Source: Aquisphaera giovannonii (lineage in GTDB: Bacteria > Planctomycetota > Planctomycetia > Isosphaerales > Isosphaeraceae). From it: a DNA stretch of 64,000 nt. Below the pieces are notes generated by a model that had not been told where the DNA came from, made no database searches, and saw nothing but the letters and a program-made list of their open reading frames with translations. How positions within the stretch are numbered: the stretch's first letter is position 1; each line of letters begins with the position of its first letter. Positions 40,308 to 49,627 of this stretch are shown here, piece after piece. The stretch lies in assembly GCF_008087625.1 (NCBI RefSeq), contig NZ_CP042997.1, positions 4,278,001 through 4,342,000 of the forward strand. The letters run 5' to 3'. The translations under genes were made by a program, and so were the position numbers.

Positions 40308-41135
40308 TCAGGCATAAGGATCGGGCGGGCCGTACTGCGACCAGCCGCTCGCGGCCTCGTCGCGGGCCTTCATGTACTGGGCCCGGTTGTAGAAGAGCAA
40401 GGCGACGGCGATGCCCGTGACGGCACCCCCGACATGGGCGAGGTACGCGACGCCGCCGGACTTGCCCATCTGGCCGAAGGCTCCCGCGCCCAGGACGATC
40501 TGGAGGACGATCCAGCCGCCGATGACGATGACCGCCGGCAGCACGGTGATGATGCGGAACAGGAGTACGCGCATCTGGTTCTGGGGAAACCAGACCACGT
40601 ATGCCCCCATGATCCCCGCGATGGCGCCGGAGGCCCCCAGCGTGGGGATGATCGAGTCCGGCGCGGCGGCGATCTGGGCGAGCGAGCCCGCGAGGCCGCA
40701 GGCGATGTAGACGACGAAATAGAGGAACGGCCCGAGGACCTCCTCGACGTTGTCGCCGACGATCCAGAGATACAGCATGTTCCCCAGCAGGTGCATCCAG
40801 CCGCCGTGCAGGAACATGCACGTGAAGAGCGTCATCCAGGGCGGGATCGCCGAGGGGGCGTGCTCGATCACCTGCCGCTGCCGGACGACCAGGATGCGCC
40901 GGCCCGTCGGGTCGTCGGGGTCGCGGACCCGCATGGGGACCGGCGGGCCGACCTCGACCGGTTGGTCGATGTCCTCACCGTTCGTGACCTCCCAGGGGGT
41001 GCAGGCATAGGCATAGGTGAACCGCTCCCCGAGGTTCTCCTGGACGAGGAACATCAGGACGTTGGCCGTGATGATCGCATACGTCACGACCGGGACGATC
41101 CGGGTCGGGACCAGGTCGCCGAGCGGCAGCACCAT
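40308..41135 (-). CDS. Rhomboid family intramembrane serine protease
   Basis: This gene encodes 275 residues. Rhomboids cleave transmembrane substrates inside the membrane. The catalytic Ser is in GASGAIAGIMGAY and the catalytic His in LAHVGGAVTG, and the HGGWMHLLGNMLYLWIVGDNVEE motif marks the first core helices. About six hydrophobic segments are present. A hydrophilic insert of about 70 residues lies between the first helix and the core (GEDIDQPVEVGPPVPM to QVIEHAPSAIPP). ATG 41135 (MVLPLGDLVPTR) is chosen because it starts the conserved sequence and has GAGGA upstream. The substrate is unknown. Confidence 0.93.
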   Translation of the reverse strand: MVLPLGDLVPTRIVPVVTYAIITANVLMFLVQENLGERFTYAYACTPWEVTNGEDIDQPVEVGPPVPMRVRDPDDPTGRRILVVRQRQVIEHAPSAIPPWMTLFTCMFLHGGWMHLLGNMLYLWIVGDNVEEVLGPFLYFVVYIACGLAGSLAQIAAAPDSIIPTLGASGAIAGIMGAYVVWFPQNQMRVLLFRIITVLPAVIVIGGWIVLQIVLGAGAFGQMGKSGGVAYLAHVGGAVTGIAVALLFYNRAQYMKARDEAASGWSQYGPPDPYA

Positions 41136-41575
41136 GGCGGGGCGTCCTCGAAGCGGTCGGCGGGCCCCGCCGGCCCTCGGGGCGAAGGCCGGCGCGGACG
41201 CGCGGGGCGAAGCCCCATTGTACGAACCGCCCCCGCGGACGAACACTCCCACCCCTTACCCTTGCCGCCGCCCTGGGCATCCTGCGCCCTTCGCGGGCAG
41301 GCCACGGAACTGTGAGGACGATGATCCACGGAGGGGACGGGGAGAGTTCAACCACGGAAAACACGGAAAGCACGGAAGGGGAATACCGGTCAAGGCGGCC
41401 CGAGGAATTGGTCGGGGTCGGGCCATTCGATCTCGTGCGGCAGAGCCAAATGCACGGGGTGCCGCCCCGAGCAGGCCCAACCTCCCCCTTGATTTGATCC
41501 CTTCCGTGGTTTCCGTGTTTTCCGTGGTTGAACTCCCCCCGTGCCCTCCGCGGTTGCCCCTCAGATCCGCGGATA
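41136..41575. other. Intergenic region with an inverted repeat
   Basis: About 440 bp lie between the rhomboid start and the end of the hypothetical gene at 41576. The middle contains a long-armed inverted repeat (41344-41535). Outside the repeat, nothing else is recognised. Confidence 0.5.
41344..41535. repeat. Inverted repeat with 37-bp CACGGA arms
   Basis: The left arm (41344-41380) and the right arm (41499-41535) are reverse complements over 37 bases with one mismatch. Each arm is built of three 9-base units beginning CACGG, next to an AGTTCAAC edge. The 118-bp interior has no coding feature. Similar CACGG units occur at 33781. This resembles a small non-autonomous mobile or structural element of planctomycetes. 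Confidence 0.75.
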
Positions 41576-42115
41576 TCAGGCCCACATGCGGCCCGGCTGT
41601 CCGTGGGAAGCCTCGAGCTTCTCCCATTCCCGGCGGACGCGGGAGAGGCCGAAGGCGCAGAGTTCGAACTCCTCGCTGAGACGGCGGAAGACACCGCCGA
41701 GTTCCGCGGGGCTCAGGGTGCTGGCCCGGTAATACGAGCGTTTGCCCTGCTCCTGGAAGCTGATCAGCGAATCGGCGAGCGGGGCAGCCTGGAGCTTCGG
41801 CAGGGCTTCGGGATAGACGCCGGTCCAGAAGAGCGTGAAGTCCCCGACGTGCCGCAGGCAGTCGCGGCGGCGATCGTCGTCGGGGGCGGATTCGGCCTCG
41901 GCGAGCATCTCCGCCACCTGGCCGACCCGACGGCCTTGCTTGTCGCGCACGGCCCAGATGGCCTGGCTGGAGACGAAGCGGGCCAGGAGTTGGGAGACGT
42001 AGCCGACCAGCGAGGGATCACCGATCCCCAGGTCGGACATGAACGTCGATTCGGTCAGGCCTCGGAAGAGGCGGTGCAGGGGGTGGGTCTCGGCGATGCT
42101 GCATGAAGTATCCAT
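41576..42115 (-). CDS. Hypothetical protein
   Basis: This gene encodes 179 residues, soluble, with helical character (LVGYVSQLLARFVSSQ, QVAEMLAEAESAPDDDRRRDCLRHVGDFTLFWTGVYPE). No domain is recognised. ATG 42115 (MDTSCSIAETHPLHRLFRGL) follows GAGGAG by seven bases, which supports the start. It is divergent from the membrane protein gene that follows. Confidence 0.75.
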   Translation of the reverse strand: MDTSCSIAETHPLHRLFRGLTESTFMSDLGIGDPSLVGYVSQLLARFVSSQAIWAVRDKQGRRVGQVAEMLAEAESAPDDDRRRDCLRHVGDFTLFWTGVYPEALPKLQAAPLADSLISFQEQGKRSYYRASTLSPAELGGVFRRLSEEFELCAFGLSRVRREWEKLEASHGQPGRMWA

Positions 42116-42368
42116 CCAGGCGCTCCTCACCCAGGGAAACGACATGGGCCACGGACGACCGGACGAGGCGCCCGCCCCGCGTCATGCGGATCCGGAACGC
42201 CCTCCATCGCGTAGGCATAGCAAATCCCGGACCATCCCGGAAGGCCGTCTCCGGCACGGCGGCACGGCCTCCCTCGGCGTCGGATTCGGGGTGCTCTGGA
42301 ATGAACCCGCTCGACCTGATAGTTTTACGAATGTCGTAGCCAGCCATGCGGGGATCAGGAGCCGCGCG

Positions 42369-44246
42369 ATGTCGACCGGGGGACCCTTCCGGACGCCGGC
42401 CGGGATGATGCGCCGCCTCGTCGCCTCGCGGAAGCCGTGGCACCTGCCGGCCTCCGGGGCGGCGTTGTCCGTGCTTCTCGCGCTGCCGGCGCTGGGGGCC
42501 GGATGGATCCTCGACGACTACTATCATCGCACGATCCTCCTCGGGCGTTCCCGGCTCCGGGATGAGCTCGGCCCGCCCGCGGAGATGTTCCGGTTCTTCC
42601 GCGGGGATCCGGCGCGGACCAGACGTCTCGTGGACATCGGGCTCTTCCCCTGGTGGACCGATCCGAGCCTGAAGGCGGAGTTCCTCCAGGCCCTGTCCGT
42701 CCTGACGCATCGGCTCGACTATGCGCTCTGGCCCGATTCCCCGCCCCTCATGCACGCCCAGAGCCTGCTCTGGCTCGGGGCCGCCGCGGCGGCCGCGGCG
42801 GCGTACTACAGGCGGATGTTCGGGGCCAGGGGCGTCGCGGCGGTCGCGGCGTTCCTGTTCGCGGCGGACGACGCCCGGGGTGCGACGGTCGGGTTCCTTG
42901 CCAATCGGAACGTCCTCGTGGCGGCCACATTCGGAATCTCGGCCCTGATCGCCCATGACAGGGACCGGCGGGGAGGCTCGCGGGTCGGCCGCCTCCTCGC
43001 ACCGCTCCTGCTGCTGGCCGCGCTCTCCTCCAAGGAGGAGGGCATCGGGACGTGTGCCTACCTCGCCTCCTACGCCCTGTTCGTCGACCCGCGGGGCATC
43101 CGGCGGGGCGTCCTGGCCCTCGGGCCCTGTTTCGCGGCCGTCGTCGCGTGGGCGTCGCTGCGGGCGTACTGGGGGTATGGGGTCCGCGACATGGGCCTTT
43201 ACATCGACCCCTTGGCCGACCCCTCGCGGTTCCTGTCGGCGCTCCCCGGCCGAATGCTCGTGCTCCTGCTCGGCCAGTGGAGCCCGGTGCCGGCGGACCT
43301 GGGGACCTTGCTGCAACCGGCCCGATTCGCGGCCCTGGCCTGCCTGGCGGCCGCCTTCCTGGCCGTCCTGCTCGTCGCGATGGCCCCGCTGCTGCGCCGC
43401 GACCGCCTGTCCCGATTCTGGGCCGCGGGCATGCTGCTCGCAACGATCCCCGTCTCCGCCACACTCCCCATGGATCGTCTGCTCACCTTCGTCGGCCTCG
43501 GGGCCAGCGGGCTCCTCGCCCGGTTCTGGCAATCCGCGTTCGCGGCCGACGGCCCGCCGCCAGGCCCCCGCCGGGGCCGCCTGGTGGAGGGGGTGGCGTG
43601 GTTCCTCGTCGCCGTCCACGCCATCCTCGCCCCCTTGATCCTCCCCGCCCGGGCCGCCAATCCGCTCGGGCCGGCGTGGATCGAGCGACGCCTCTACGTC
43701 CCCACGTCCATGGCATTGGGCCCGGAGGATCGGGCCGTCGTCATCGTGAATGCGCCGAGTCCCGTGCACGCGGGTTACCTGGCCCTCCGGAGGGAGTTGG
43801 ACGGCGTCGACTCGTCCGCTCCCGTGCGCGTCCTGGCGCCGGCGATCCCCTCGGTCCGCATCCGCCGCCTCGACGATCGAACACTCGCGGTAAGGCCCCG
43901 GGGCGGCTATCTGCGCTGGCCCCTCGACCGCGCCTTCCGGAGCGAACGACGAGCATTCAGGGCCGGAGACGAAGTGAAGTTGACGGGGATGACCGTCGCC
44001 ATCCGCTCGGTCACGCCCGACGGCCGCCCCGAGGAGGCGAGTTTCCGGTTCGACGTACCGCTGGAATCGCGATCCCTTCTCTGGCTCTGCTTCCGCGAGG
44101 GCCGCTTCGAACCCTTCACGCCCCCGGCGGTGGGGCAGGGGGTGGAGATCGATTTCCGCTGGAATCGCTCCCTCCTCTCCCCTCGCCGCGGCGCCGGCTA
44201 TGATGAGGGCCTGCCGCCGGGCCCGGCCGCCCGGAAGGCCCGATGA
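42369..44246 (+). CDS. Polytopic membrane protein
   Basis: This gene encodes 625 residues with about ten hydrophobic segments in the first two-thirds, beginning with a probable anchor (SGAALSVLLALPALGAGWILDDYYH). The architecture recalls planctomycete GT-C-like glycosyltransferases: the first loop has acidic DDYYH, near the position where GT-C enzymes keep catalytic Asp residues. No family was recognised with certainty. The C-terminal 150 residues are soluble (beta-rich, with SVRIRRLDDRTLAVRPRG). ATG 42369 follows AGGAG by seven bases. The next gene starts 16 bp downstream, so the two are likely one operon. Confidence 0.78.
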   Translation: MSTGGPFRTPAGMMRRLVASRKPWHLPASGAALSVLLALPALGAGWILDDYYHRTILLGRSRLRDELGPPAEMFRFFRGDPARTRRLVDIGLFPWWTDPSLKAEFLQALSVLTHRLDYALWPDSPPLMHAQSLLWLGAAAAAAAAYYRRMFGARGVAAVAAFLFAADDARGATVGFLANRNVLVAATFGISALIAHDRDRRGGSRVGRLLAPLLLLAALSSKEEGIGTCAYLASYALFVDPRGIRRGVLALGPCFAAVVAWASLRAYWGYGVRDMGLYIDPLADPSRFLSALPGRMLVLLLGQWSPVPADLGTLLQPARFAALACLAAAFLAVLLVAMAPLLRRDRLSRFWAAGMLLATIPVSATLPMDRLLTFVGLGASGLLARFWQSAFAADGPPPGPRRGRLVEGVAWFLVAVHAILAPLILPARAANPLGPAWIERRLYVPTSMALGPEDRAVVIVNAPSPVHAGYLALRRELDGVDSSAPVRVLAPAIPSVRIRRLDDRTLAVRPRGGYLRWPLDRAFRSERRAFRAGDEVKLTGMTVAIRSVTPDGRPEEASFRFDVPLESRSLLWLCFREGRFEPFTPPAVGQGVEIDFRWNRSLLSPRRGAGYDEGLPPGPAARKAR

Positions 44247-44262
44247 GCGGGGAGGACCAGCC

Positions 44263-47200
44263 ATGACGCGGAAGTGCGATTGCGCGGGGGCGTGCGGGCC
44301 GCAGTGGCCCGAGGTCTCGAGGCGAGAGTTCATCGAGCTGACCGGGATCGGCGCCGCGGGGGCGATCCTCGCCGGCTCGGCCGGGACGCGCACCTTCGCC
44401 GCGGAGCCGGCCGCGCTCGAGGCATGGAAGGCGACGCTCCTCGACCCGAAGGCCCGCCGCGTCTACAAGTCCGGGACGCACGACGGAGCGCGGATGCACC
44501 TGGGCGGGATCGGCACCGGAAACTTCGAGATCGGCGCCGATGGCCAGCTCACCACCTGGCAGCTCTTCAACACGCTCCGCGACGGCGAGGTCCCCTTCGC
44601 CTTCGTCGCCCGCGCGGGGAAGGCGGCCCGGCTCCTGCAGACCCGCGGCGGCCCGGACTGGCCCCGGATCCGCAAGATCTCCATGACGGGGGAGTACCCG
44701 CTCGCCACCCTCCGCTTCGAGGATCCGGAACTGCCGGTCCGGATCGAGCTGACCGCGTTCTCCCCATTCGCGCCGCTGGACACGAAGCTCTCGTCGACCC
44801 CCGCGGCCGTCTTCGCCTTCCGCGTCCACAACCCGGGCGGCGCGGCCCAGGCCGTGTCCCTCGGGGCGCTGATGCTCAACCCGGTCGGCTACGACGCGAT
44901 CGGCCCCATCGAGGACCACGCGCACCCGAACTTCGGCGGCAACGTCAACGAGGCCTTCGACGGGCCCGCCGCGAAGGGCGTGGCGTTTCGTGCCGTCCCC
45001 GCCGCGGAGGCGACGATCGACGGGGAGGTCTGGATCGCGACCCTGTCGAACTTCAAGGACCTGACGAAGCCGCATCGCGACTGGCCCTCGGGCCTGCGCG
45101 TCGAGGCGCACGAGAAGCCGCCGCAGGGTGGGCTGACCGGCAAGGAGCCGTCGCGGTCCTTGATCTGGATGGAAGACGCGCCGGCGGACCTGTCGCCGAC
45201 CTGGCTCGAGCGGGCCAAGGCCGCGGTCGAGGCCGGCGCGACGCTCGTCTTCTCGGGCCGCGAGATGCCGCTGCTGAAGGCCCTCGGCACGGCCCCGGGC
45301 GGGGGCGACGCGTCGCGGCGGGAGGCCCGGCCGGATGTGGTCTTCGAGGACTTCGAGGACGGCTACAAGAACTGGAAGGTGGAGGGAAAGGCCTTCGGCG
45401 ACGTGCCCCCGGCGGGGACTCTCCCGGGCCAGCAGCCGGTGAGCGGCTTCGAGGGGAAGCGGCTGGTGAACTCGTTCGCGGGGGGCGACGACACGACCGG
45501 GCGGCTGATCAGCCGGGACTTCGCCATCGAGCGGCCGTTCATCCGCTTCCTCATCGGCGGCGGTTTCCGCCCGACCACGCAGATCCGGCTGGTCGTCGAG
45601 GGCAAGGTCGTCCGCACGGCGACGGGCCGCGGCGACGAGCGGCTCGCGCCGGGCTTCTGGAACGTGGGCGACCTCGCCGGCAAGACGGCACACCTGGAGA
45701 TCGTGGATCAGCAGGCGGGCCCGTGGGGGCACATCAACGTCGATCGCATCGTCTTCGCCGACCGCGCGGGGGACCCCGCGGTCGTCCGGCTCCTCGGCGA
45801 GCTGCTCCCGACCCGGTTCCGCGACGTCGTCGCGACCGGCCCGTCGGCCGTGGAGCTGGTCGGCCGCGAGGATCGCGACGGGGCCCAGGAGGGCACGGCC
45901 GGCGGCCTGAAGGTCGTGAGCCGCCGCGTCGGCAAGGGGAAGGTCGCGATCGTCCTCGGGCCGATCCTGGAACGCCATCACGCCGAGATCGGGGCCGCCC
46001 GCCACCGGGCCTTCGCGACCCTCTGCGAGTTGATCGGCGTGGCCTACAAGGCGCCGGCCGCCGTCACGCCGAAGGCGCCCGGGTTCGGCACCCTGGCGCT
46101 GGCCACGACCGGCCCGGATGCCACGGTCCATCCGTCGTTCGACGACTGGGGCCAGGCCTGGCGGCAGTTCTCCGAGCACGGGGCCTTCCCCGCGGCCGGC
46201 TCCTCGGCCCCCGCGACGCCGACGGCACCCGGCAAGTCCGCGTCGGGCGCCGTGGCCTCCACGTTGACGGTCGGGCCCGGGGAGACGGCCGAGGTCGCGT
46301 TCCTGCTGACGTGGCACTATCCCAACAAGTACAACGATCACGGCGTCTGGATGGGGTGCCATTACGCCGCCCAGTGGCAGGACGCCGCCGCCGTGGCCCG
46401 CGACACTGCGGCCAACCTGGCCGCGTACCGGGAGAAGACGGAGCGGTTCCGCCGGATCTTCTACGACAGCACGCTGCCGTACTGGCTCCTGGACTGCCTG
46501 ACGTCGCAGGCCGCGATCCTGCGGCACGTCGGCATCGTCTTCCGGATCGCCAGCGGCGACGTCTACGGCTGGGAGGGCTCCAACGGCTGCTGCGACCCGA
46601 CCTGCACCCACGTCTGGGGCTACGAGCAGAGCCTGTCCCGGCTCTTCCCCGACCTGGAGCGGGACATGCGGCGGATCGACTTCCGCCACCAGCAACTGCC
46701 GAACGGCGGGATCAACAACCGGACCTATTTCCCCTCGCCGCCGAGGCCCACCGGCGAGCGGCCCTTCGCCGACGGCCACGCGAGCTGCATCCTGAAGGCC
46801 TACCGCGAGGCGCTCAACCATCCCGACGATTCGTGGCTGAAGGACTACTGGCCGGCCGTGAAGAAGGCCGTGGAGTACCTGATCGCCCGCGACGCGGCCG
46901 GCTCCGGCGGCGAGCCCGACGGCATCCTCCGGGACGACCAGTGGAACACGTACGACGAGGCCCTCCACGGCGTCACCGCGTTCATCAGCGGCTACTACCT
47001 CGCCGCCCTCCGCGCCGGCGAGGCCTGGGCACGCCGCGTCGGCGACGAGGCGGCCGCGACGCGGTTCGCCGCCATCCGCGAGAAGGGGGCGGAGAACCTC
47101 CAGACGCTCTGCTGGAACGGCGAGTACTTCGAGCAGAAGCTCGACTCCTACAAGACGATGCACGGCGAGGTCGGCCCCGGCTGCATGAGCGACCAGCTCA

Positions 47201-47967
47201 TCGGCCAGTGGTGGGCGCACCAGCTCGGACTCGGCCACCTGCTGCCGAAGGAGAAGGTCGTCTCGGCCCTGAAGGCCGTCTTCAAGCACAACTGGAAGAC
47301 GGACCTCACCGGCTGGAAGCACATGCCGCGGGCCTTCGCGGGCGACGGCGACAAGGGCCTCATCATCTGCACCTGGCCGAAGGGCGGCCGCCCGGACCAC
47401 GTCATGCTCTACTCCGACGAGGTCTGGACGGGCATCGAGTACCAGGTCGCCGCGCACCTGATCTACGAGGGACTGGTCGAGGAGGGCCTGTTGATCGCCA
47501 AGGCGGCCCGCGACCGCTACGACGGCATCAACCGCCCGCCGATCCCCCGCAACCCCTGGAACGAGATCGAGTGCGGCGGACACTACGCCCGCGCCATGTC
47601 GTCCTGGTCCCTCCTCCTCGCGCTCTCCGGATACGAGTACGACGGCCCGGCCCGCGTGCTGACGTTCGCCCCCCGGCTGACGCCCGAGAACTTCAAGGCC
47701 TTCTTCTGCGCGCCGGAGGGTTGGGGCTCGCTGGTCCAGACCCGCGGCGCGGAGGGCCAGCGCAACACGATCTCCGTGGCCGAGGGGAGATTCCCCATCG
47801 CCGAGCTCGTCCTCCAGGCGGCCCAGCCGCCGAAGGGCGTGGCCGTCACCCTGGGCGGCAACCCCGTCCCCGCGGCCTCCACGGCGGACGGAGACCGCGT
47901 GAGGATCTCCCTGACGGCGTCCCGGGTCGTCACGGCAGCGGAGGCGCTCACGGTCGTGCTGAGCTGA
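44263..47967 (+). CDS. Tat-exported GH116-type glycoside hydrolase with inserted domain
   Basis: This gene encodes 1234 residues. A Tat signal is at the start (SRREFIELTGIGAAGAILAG). The next part is the GH116 N-terminal beta domain (GGIGTGNFEIGADGQLTTWQLFNTL). Residues about 358-504 are an added beta-sandwich (DFEDGYKNWKVEG to FADRAGDP) of the kind joined to GH32 enzymes. The helical GH116/DUF608 catalytic domain runs from about 730, and includes GWEGSNGCCDPTCTHVWGYEQ and DDQWNTYDEALHG, where the Glu and Asp could be the nucleophile and acid/base; this assignment is tentative. GH116 enzymes are beta-glucosidases or glucosylceramidases. ATG 44263 follows GGGGAGGA. The upstream membrane protein ends 16 bp away. 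Confidence 0.9.
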   Translation: MTRKCDCAGACGPQWPEVSRREFIELTGIGAAGAILAGSAGTRTFAAEPAALEAWKATLLDPKARRVYKSGTHDGARMHLGGIGTGNFEIGADGQLTTWQLFNTLRDGEVPFAFVARAGKAARLLQTRGGPDWPRIRKISMTGEYPLATLRFEDPELPVRIELTAFSPFAPLDTKLSSTPAAVFAFRVHNPGGAAQAVSLGALMLNPVGYDAIGPIEDHAHPNFGGNVNEAFDGPAAKGVAFRAVPAAEATIDGEVWIATLSNFKDLTKPHRDWPSGLRVEAHEKPPQGGLTGKEPSRSLIWMEDAPADLSPTWLERAKAAVEAGATLVFSGREMPLLKALGTAPGGGDASRREARPDVVFEDFEDGYKNWKVEGKAFGDVPPAGTLPGQQPVSGFEGKRLVNSFAGGDDTTGRLISRDFAIERPFIRFLIGGGFRPTTQIRLVVEGKVVRTATGRGDERLAPGFWNVGDLAGKTAHLEIVDQQAGPWGHINVDRIVFADRAGDPAVVRLLGELLPTRFRDVVATGPSAVELVGREDRDGAQEGTAGGLKVVSRRVGKGKVAIVLGPILERHHAEIGAARHRAFATLCELIGVAYKAPAAVTPKAPGFGTLALATTGPDATVHPSFDDWGQAWRQFSEHGAFPAAGSSAPATPTAPGKSASGAVASTLTVGPGETAEVAFLLTWHYPNKYNDHGVWMGCHYAAQWQDAAAVARDTAANLAAYREKTERFRRIFYDSTLPYWLLDCLTSQAAILRHVGIVFRIASGDVYGWEGSNGCCDPTCTHVWGYEQSLSRLFPDLERDMRRIDFRHQQLPNGGINNRTYFPSPPRPTGERPFADGHASCILKAYREALNHPDDSWLKDYWPAVKKAVEYLIARDAAGSGGEPDGILRDDQWNTYDEALHGVTAFISGYYLAALRAGEAWARRVGDEAAATRFAAIREKGAENLQTLCWNGEYFEQKLDSYKTMHGEVGPGCMSDQLIGQWWAHQLGLGHLLPKEKVVSALKAVFKHNWKTDLTGWKHMPRAFAGDGDKGLIICTWPKGGRPDHVMLYSDEVWTGIEYQVAAHLIYEGLVEEGLLIAKAARDRYDGINRPPIPRNPWNEIECGGHYARAMSSWSLLLALSGYEYDGPARVLTFAPRLTPENFKAFFCAPEGWGSLVQTRGAEGQRNTISVAEGRFPIAELVLQAAQPPKGVAVTLGGNPVPAASTADGDRVRISLTASRVVTAAEALTVVLS

Positions 47968-48096
47968 ACAGGGAGGCCGTAGGACGGCCCCCCGGCTCCT
48001 CATGCCTGCCGACCGACCCGGGGGGTCGAGAAGACCTCCGCGGGAGGGACGGCAAGGGTCGCGGATCGAGCCGGGGAAGAAGGCGGTGACGAGGAC

Positions 48097-49086
48097 CTAC
48101 CGGGTGGTCCGATTCCCGGGCTCCACGAGGCTGCGGCGCACCCCTGGCGGGAGGCCGATGCCCGTCGTCAGGGAGATCTTCAAGGTTGCCGTCTCGATGT
48201 TGTCAGGGATCGTGATCCGTACGGAACATCGGTCGACCTTCTTCCCGAGCCGGTAATAGCTTTGATTCAGCGTGCCGTTGGATCCCGAACCCGAGTTCAT
48301 GGCCTCGATCTCGGTCCCGTCCGCATCAACGAAGGCGATCTTCTTGATGCCCGTCAGCGAGCCTTGATAGAAGAGGATCACCTGCGTGCCCCCCTGCACC
48401 CCGCGCATCCGCCCCATCGCGGGGAAATCCTGCTGCCGGCAGACGATCATCGGGATGGGGGTGGCGGTGATCTTGTCCATGTTCAGGTCGACGTTCTTCT
48501 GCTCCACGGTCCGCTCGCCGCGGGCGTACCTCACGACGAGGGTGCCCTCCAGCTGGATCCTGGTCGCACTGCCGGACGGCAGATGAGGAGAGTGGACGGT
48601 GACCGTGGCCCAGTGGCCCCCGGGATCCACCTCGGCGGTCCATGGCCCCTCGGACGGTTGTTGCTCCGGGGAGCCCGCGGCGGCGTTCGCTTGCCCGGCG
48701 GCTTCGCCCTTGAGCAGGTCGGTATCCCGGTCGTCGCGGAACAGGGTGACCCGGCAGTCCCCCGGTTCGATGGCCTCGATCGTGCGATCCGGGTCCTCGA
48801 CCAGGAGGGTCAGCGAGGTCCCCGCTTGTGCCATCTCGCGGAGGACTATCGGGGGGCGCATCATCGCCCCGCGCTGGAACGGGCCGGCCGGGGGCTGGGG
48901 CCTGGCCAACTGGAGACGCAAGACCGAGACCCGCGCCGGGCCCGCGTCATCCTTCCCCGCCCCGGTCGCTGGCATCGGTCCGGCTGCGGGCTCCGCCACC
49001 TTCGCCTTGACCGCGTCCTGAGGGGTGCCCACGCAAGTGGCCAGGAGGGCGACGAGCACCCCTATGCTATTACATAGTGAAAACAT
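48097..49086 (-). CDS. Hypothetical exported protein
   Basis: This gene encodes 329 residues. A short signal-like start (MFSLCNSIGVLVALLATCVG) precedes a hydrophilic, probably disordered stretch rich in Ala, Pro and Gly, and then a beta-rich domain (VTVHSPHLPSGSATRIQLEGTLVVRYARGERTV). The C-terminal third has ITIPDNIETATLKISLTTGIGLPPGVRR. No family is recognised. ATG 49086 follows AAGGGG by about eight bases, within an unusually AT-rich start region. It faces the giant membrane protein gene divergently. Confidence 0.8.
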   Translation of the reverse strand: MFSLCNSIGVLVALLATCVGTPQDAVKAKVAEPAAGPMPATGAGKDDAGPARVSVLRLQLARPQPPAGPFQRGAMMRPPIVLREMAQAGTSLTLLVEDPDRTIEAIEPGDCRVTLFRDDRDTDLLKGEAAGQANAAAGSPEQQPSEGPWTAEVDPGGHWATVTVHSPHLPSGSATRIQLEGTLVVRYARGERTVEQKNVDLNMDKITATPIPMIVCRQQDFPAMGRMRGVQGGTQVILFYQGSLTGIKKIAFVDADGTEIEAMNSGSGSNGTLNQSYYRLGKKVDRCSVRITIPDNIETATLKISLTTGIGLPPGVRRSLVEPGNRTTR

Positions 49087-49110
49087 ATAAGCAACCCCTT
49101 ATACTATTGC
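49058..49110. promoter_or_regulatory. AT-rich patch at a gene start
   Basis: The stretch around the start of the exported protein is far richer in A and T than its surroundings, with a small palindrome CTATG-ctatta-CATAG (49061-49076). It may hold the promoter or a translation-control hairpin. Part of it is coding for the first residues of the minus-strand gene. Confidence 0.35.
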
Positions 49111-49627
49111 GAGCGGTCGAGAATCCATCGCAGCATCAGGCTGGACGACGTGGACCGGATGCCTGGATTCAACGCGATCGAGTCTATTCGAGCGGTGAGC
49201 CTGTCGGAAGACACAGGCCAGCACGGCCGTGGGGGGCGATCAAAATCGATCCTCCTCGTGGCCGGAGGCCTCCACCCGAAGGCCCACGGCGACATGCCCA
49301 GGGCGTTCGCGCTCACGCACCGGGAGGGTGACTGGGCCATCCGCACCGGCTTCCATCCCGAGGAGATCGCGACCACCGGGGCCGCGGAGGGGATGATCCG
49401 CAGGCTACGCGCCAGGCAGCGGGGCGTTGCCCTCGCCCGCGCCCTCTCCGAGTTCCCGAACGCCAGGGCCCGGGTCTACCACTCCGCGGAAGTCATCTTC
49501 CGCCGATCACGGCCCCGTGGTGGCGGAAGCACTCTCGCGCGTGTCACAATTTGGTCGGGGACGATCATGATCGGGGAGGGCAAAGGCCCGATCCGTTCGA
49601 AATACGTCGCCCCGGGGGGGGCCGCTC
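49087..49627. other. Divergent intergenic region
   Basis: About 540 bp lie between the exported protein and the giant membrane protein. A frame on the plus strand from about 49159 reads soluble-looking sequence to about 49500 but then runs on as a shadow of the giant gene, so a separate gene there is not supported. The promoters presumably lie here. Confidence 0.4.

Noticed and set aside
44116-48003. A 1295-codon open frame on the minus strand
   Set aside because: It is the mirror of the GH116-type gene, arginine- and glycine-rich, with no family marks. High GC makes such shadows common.
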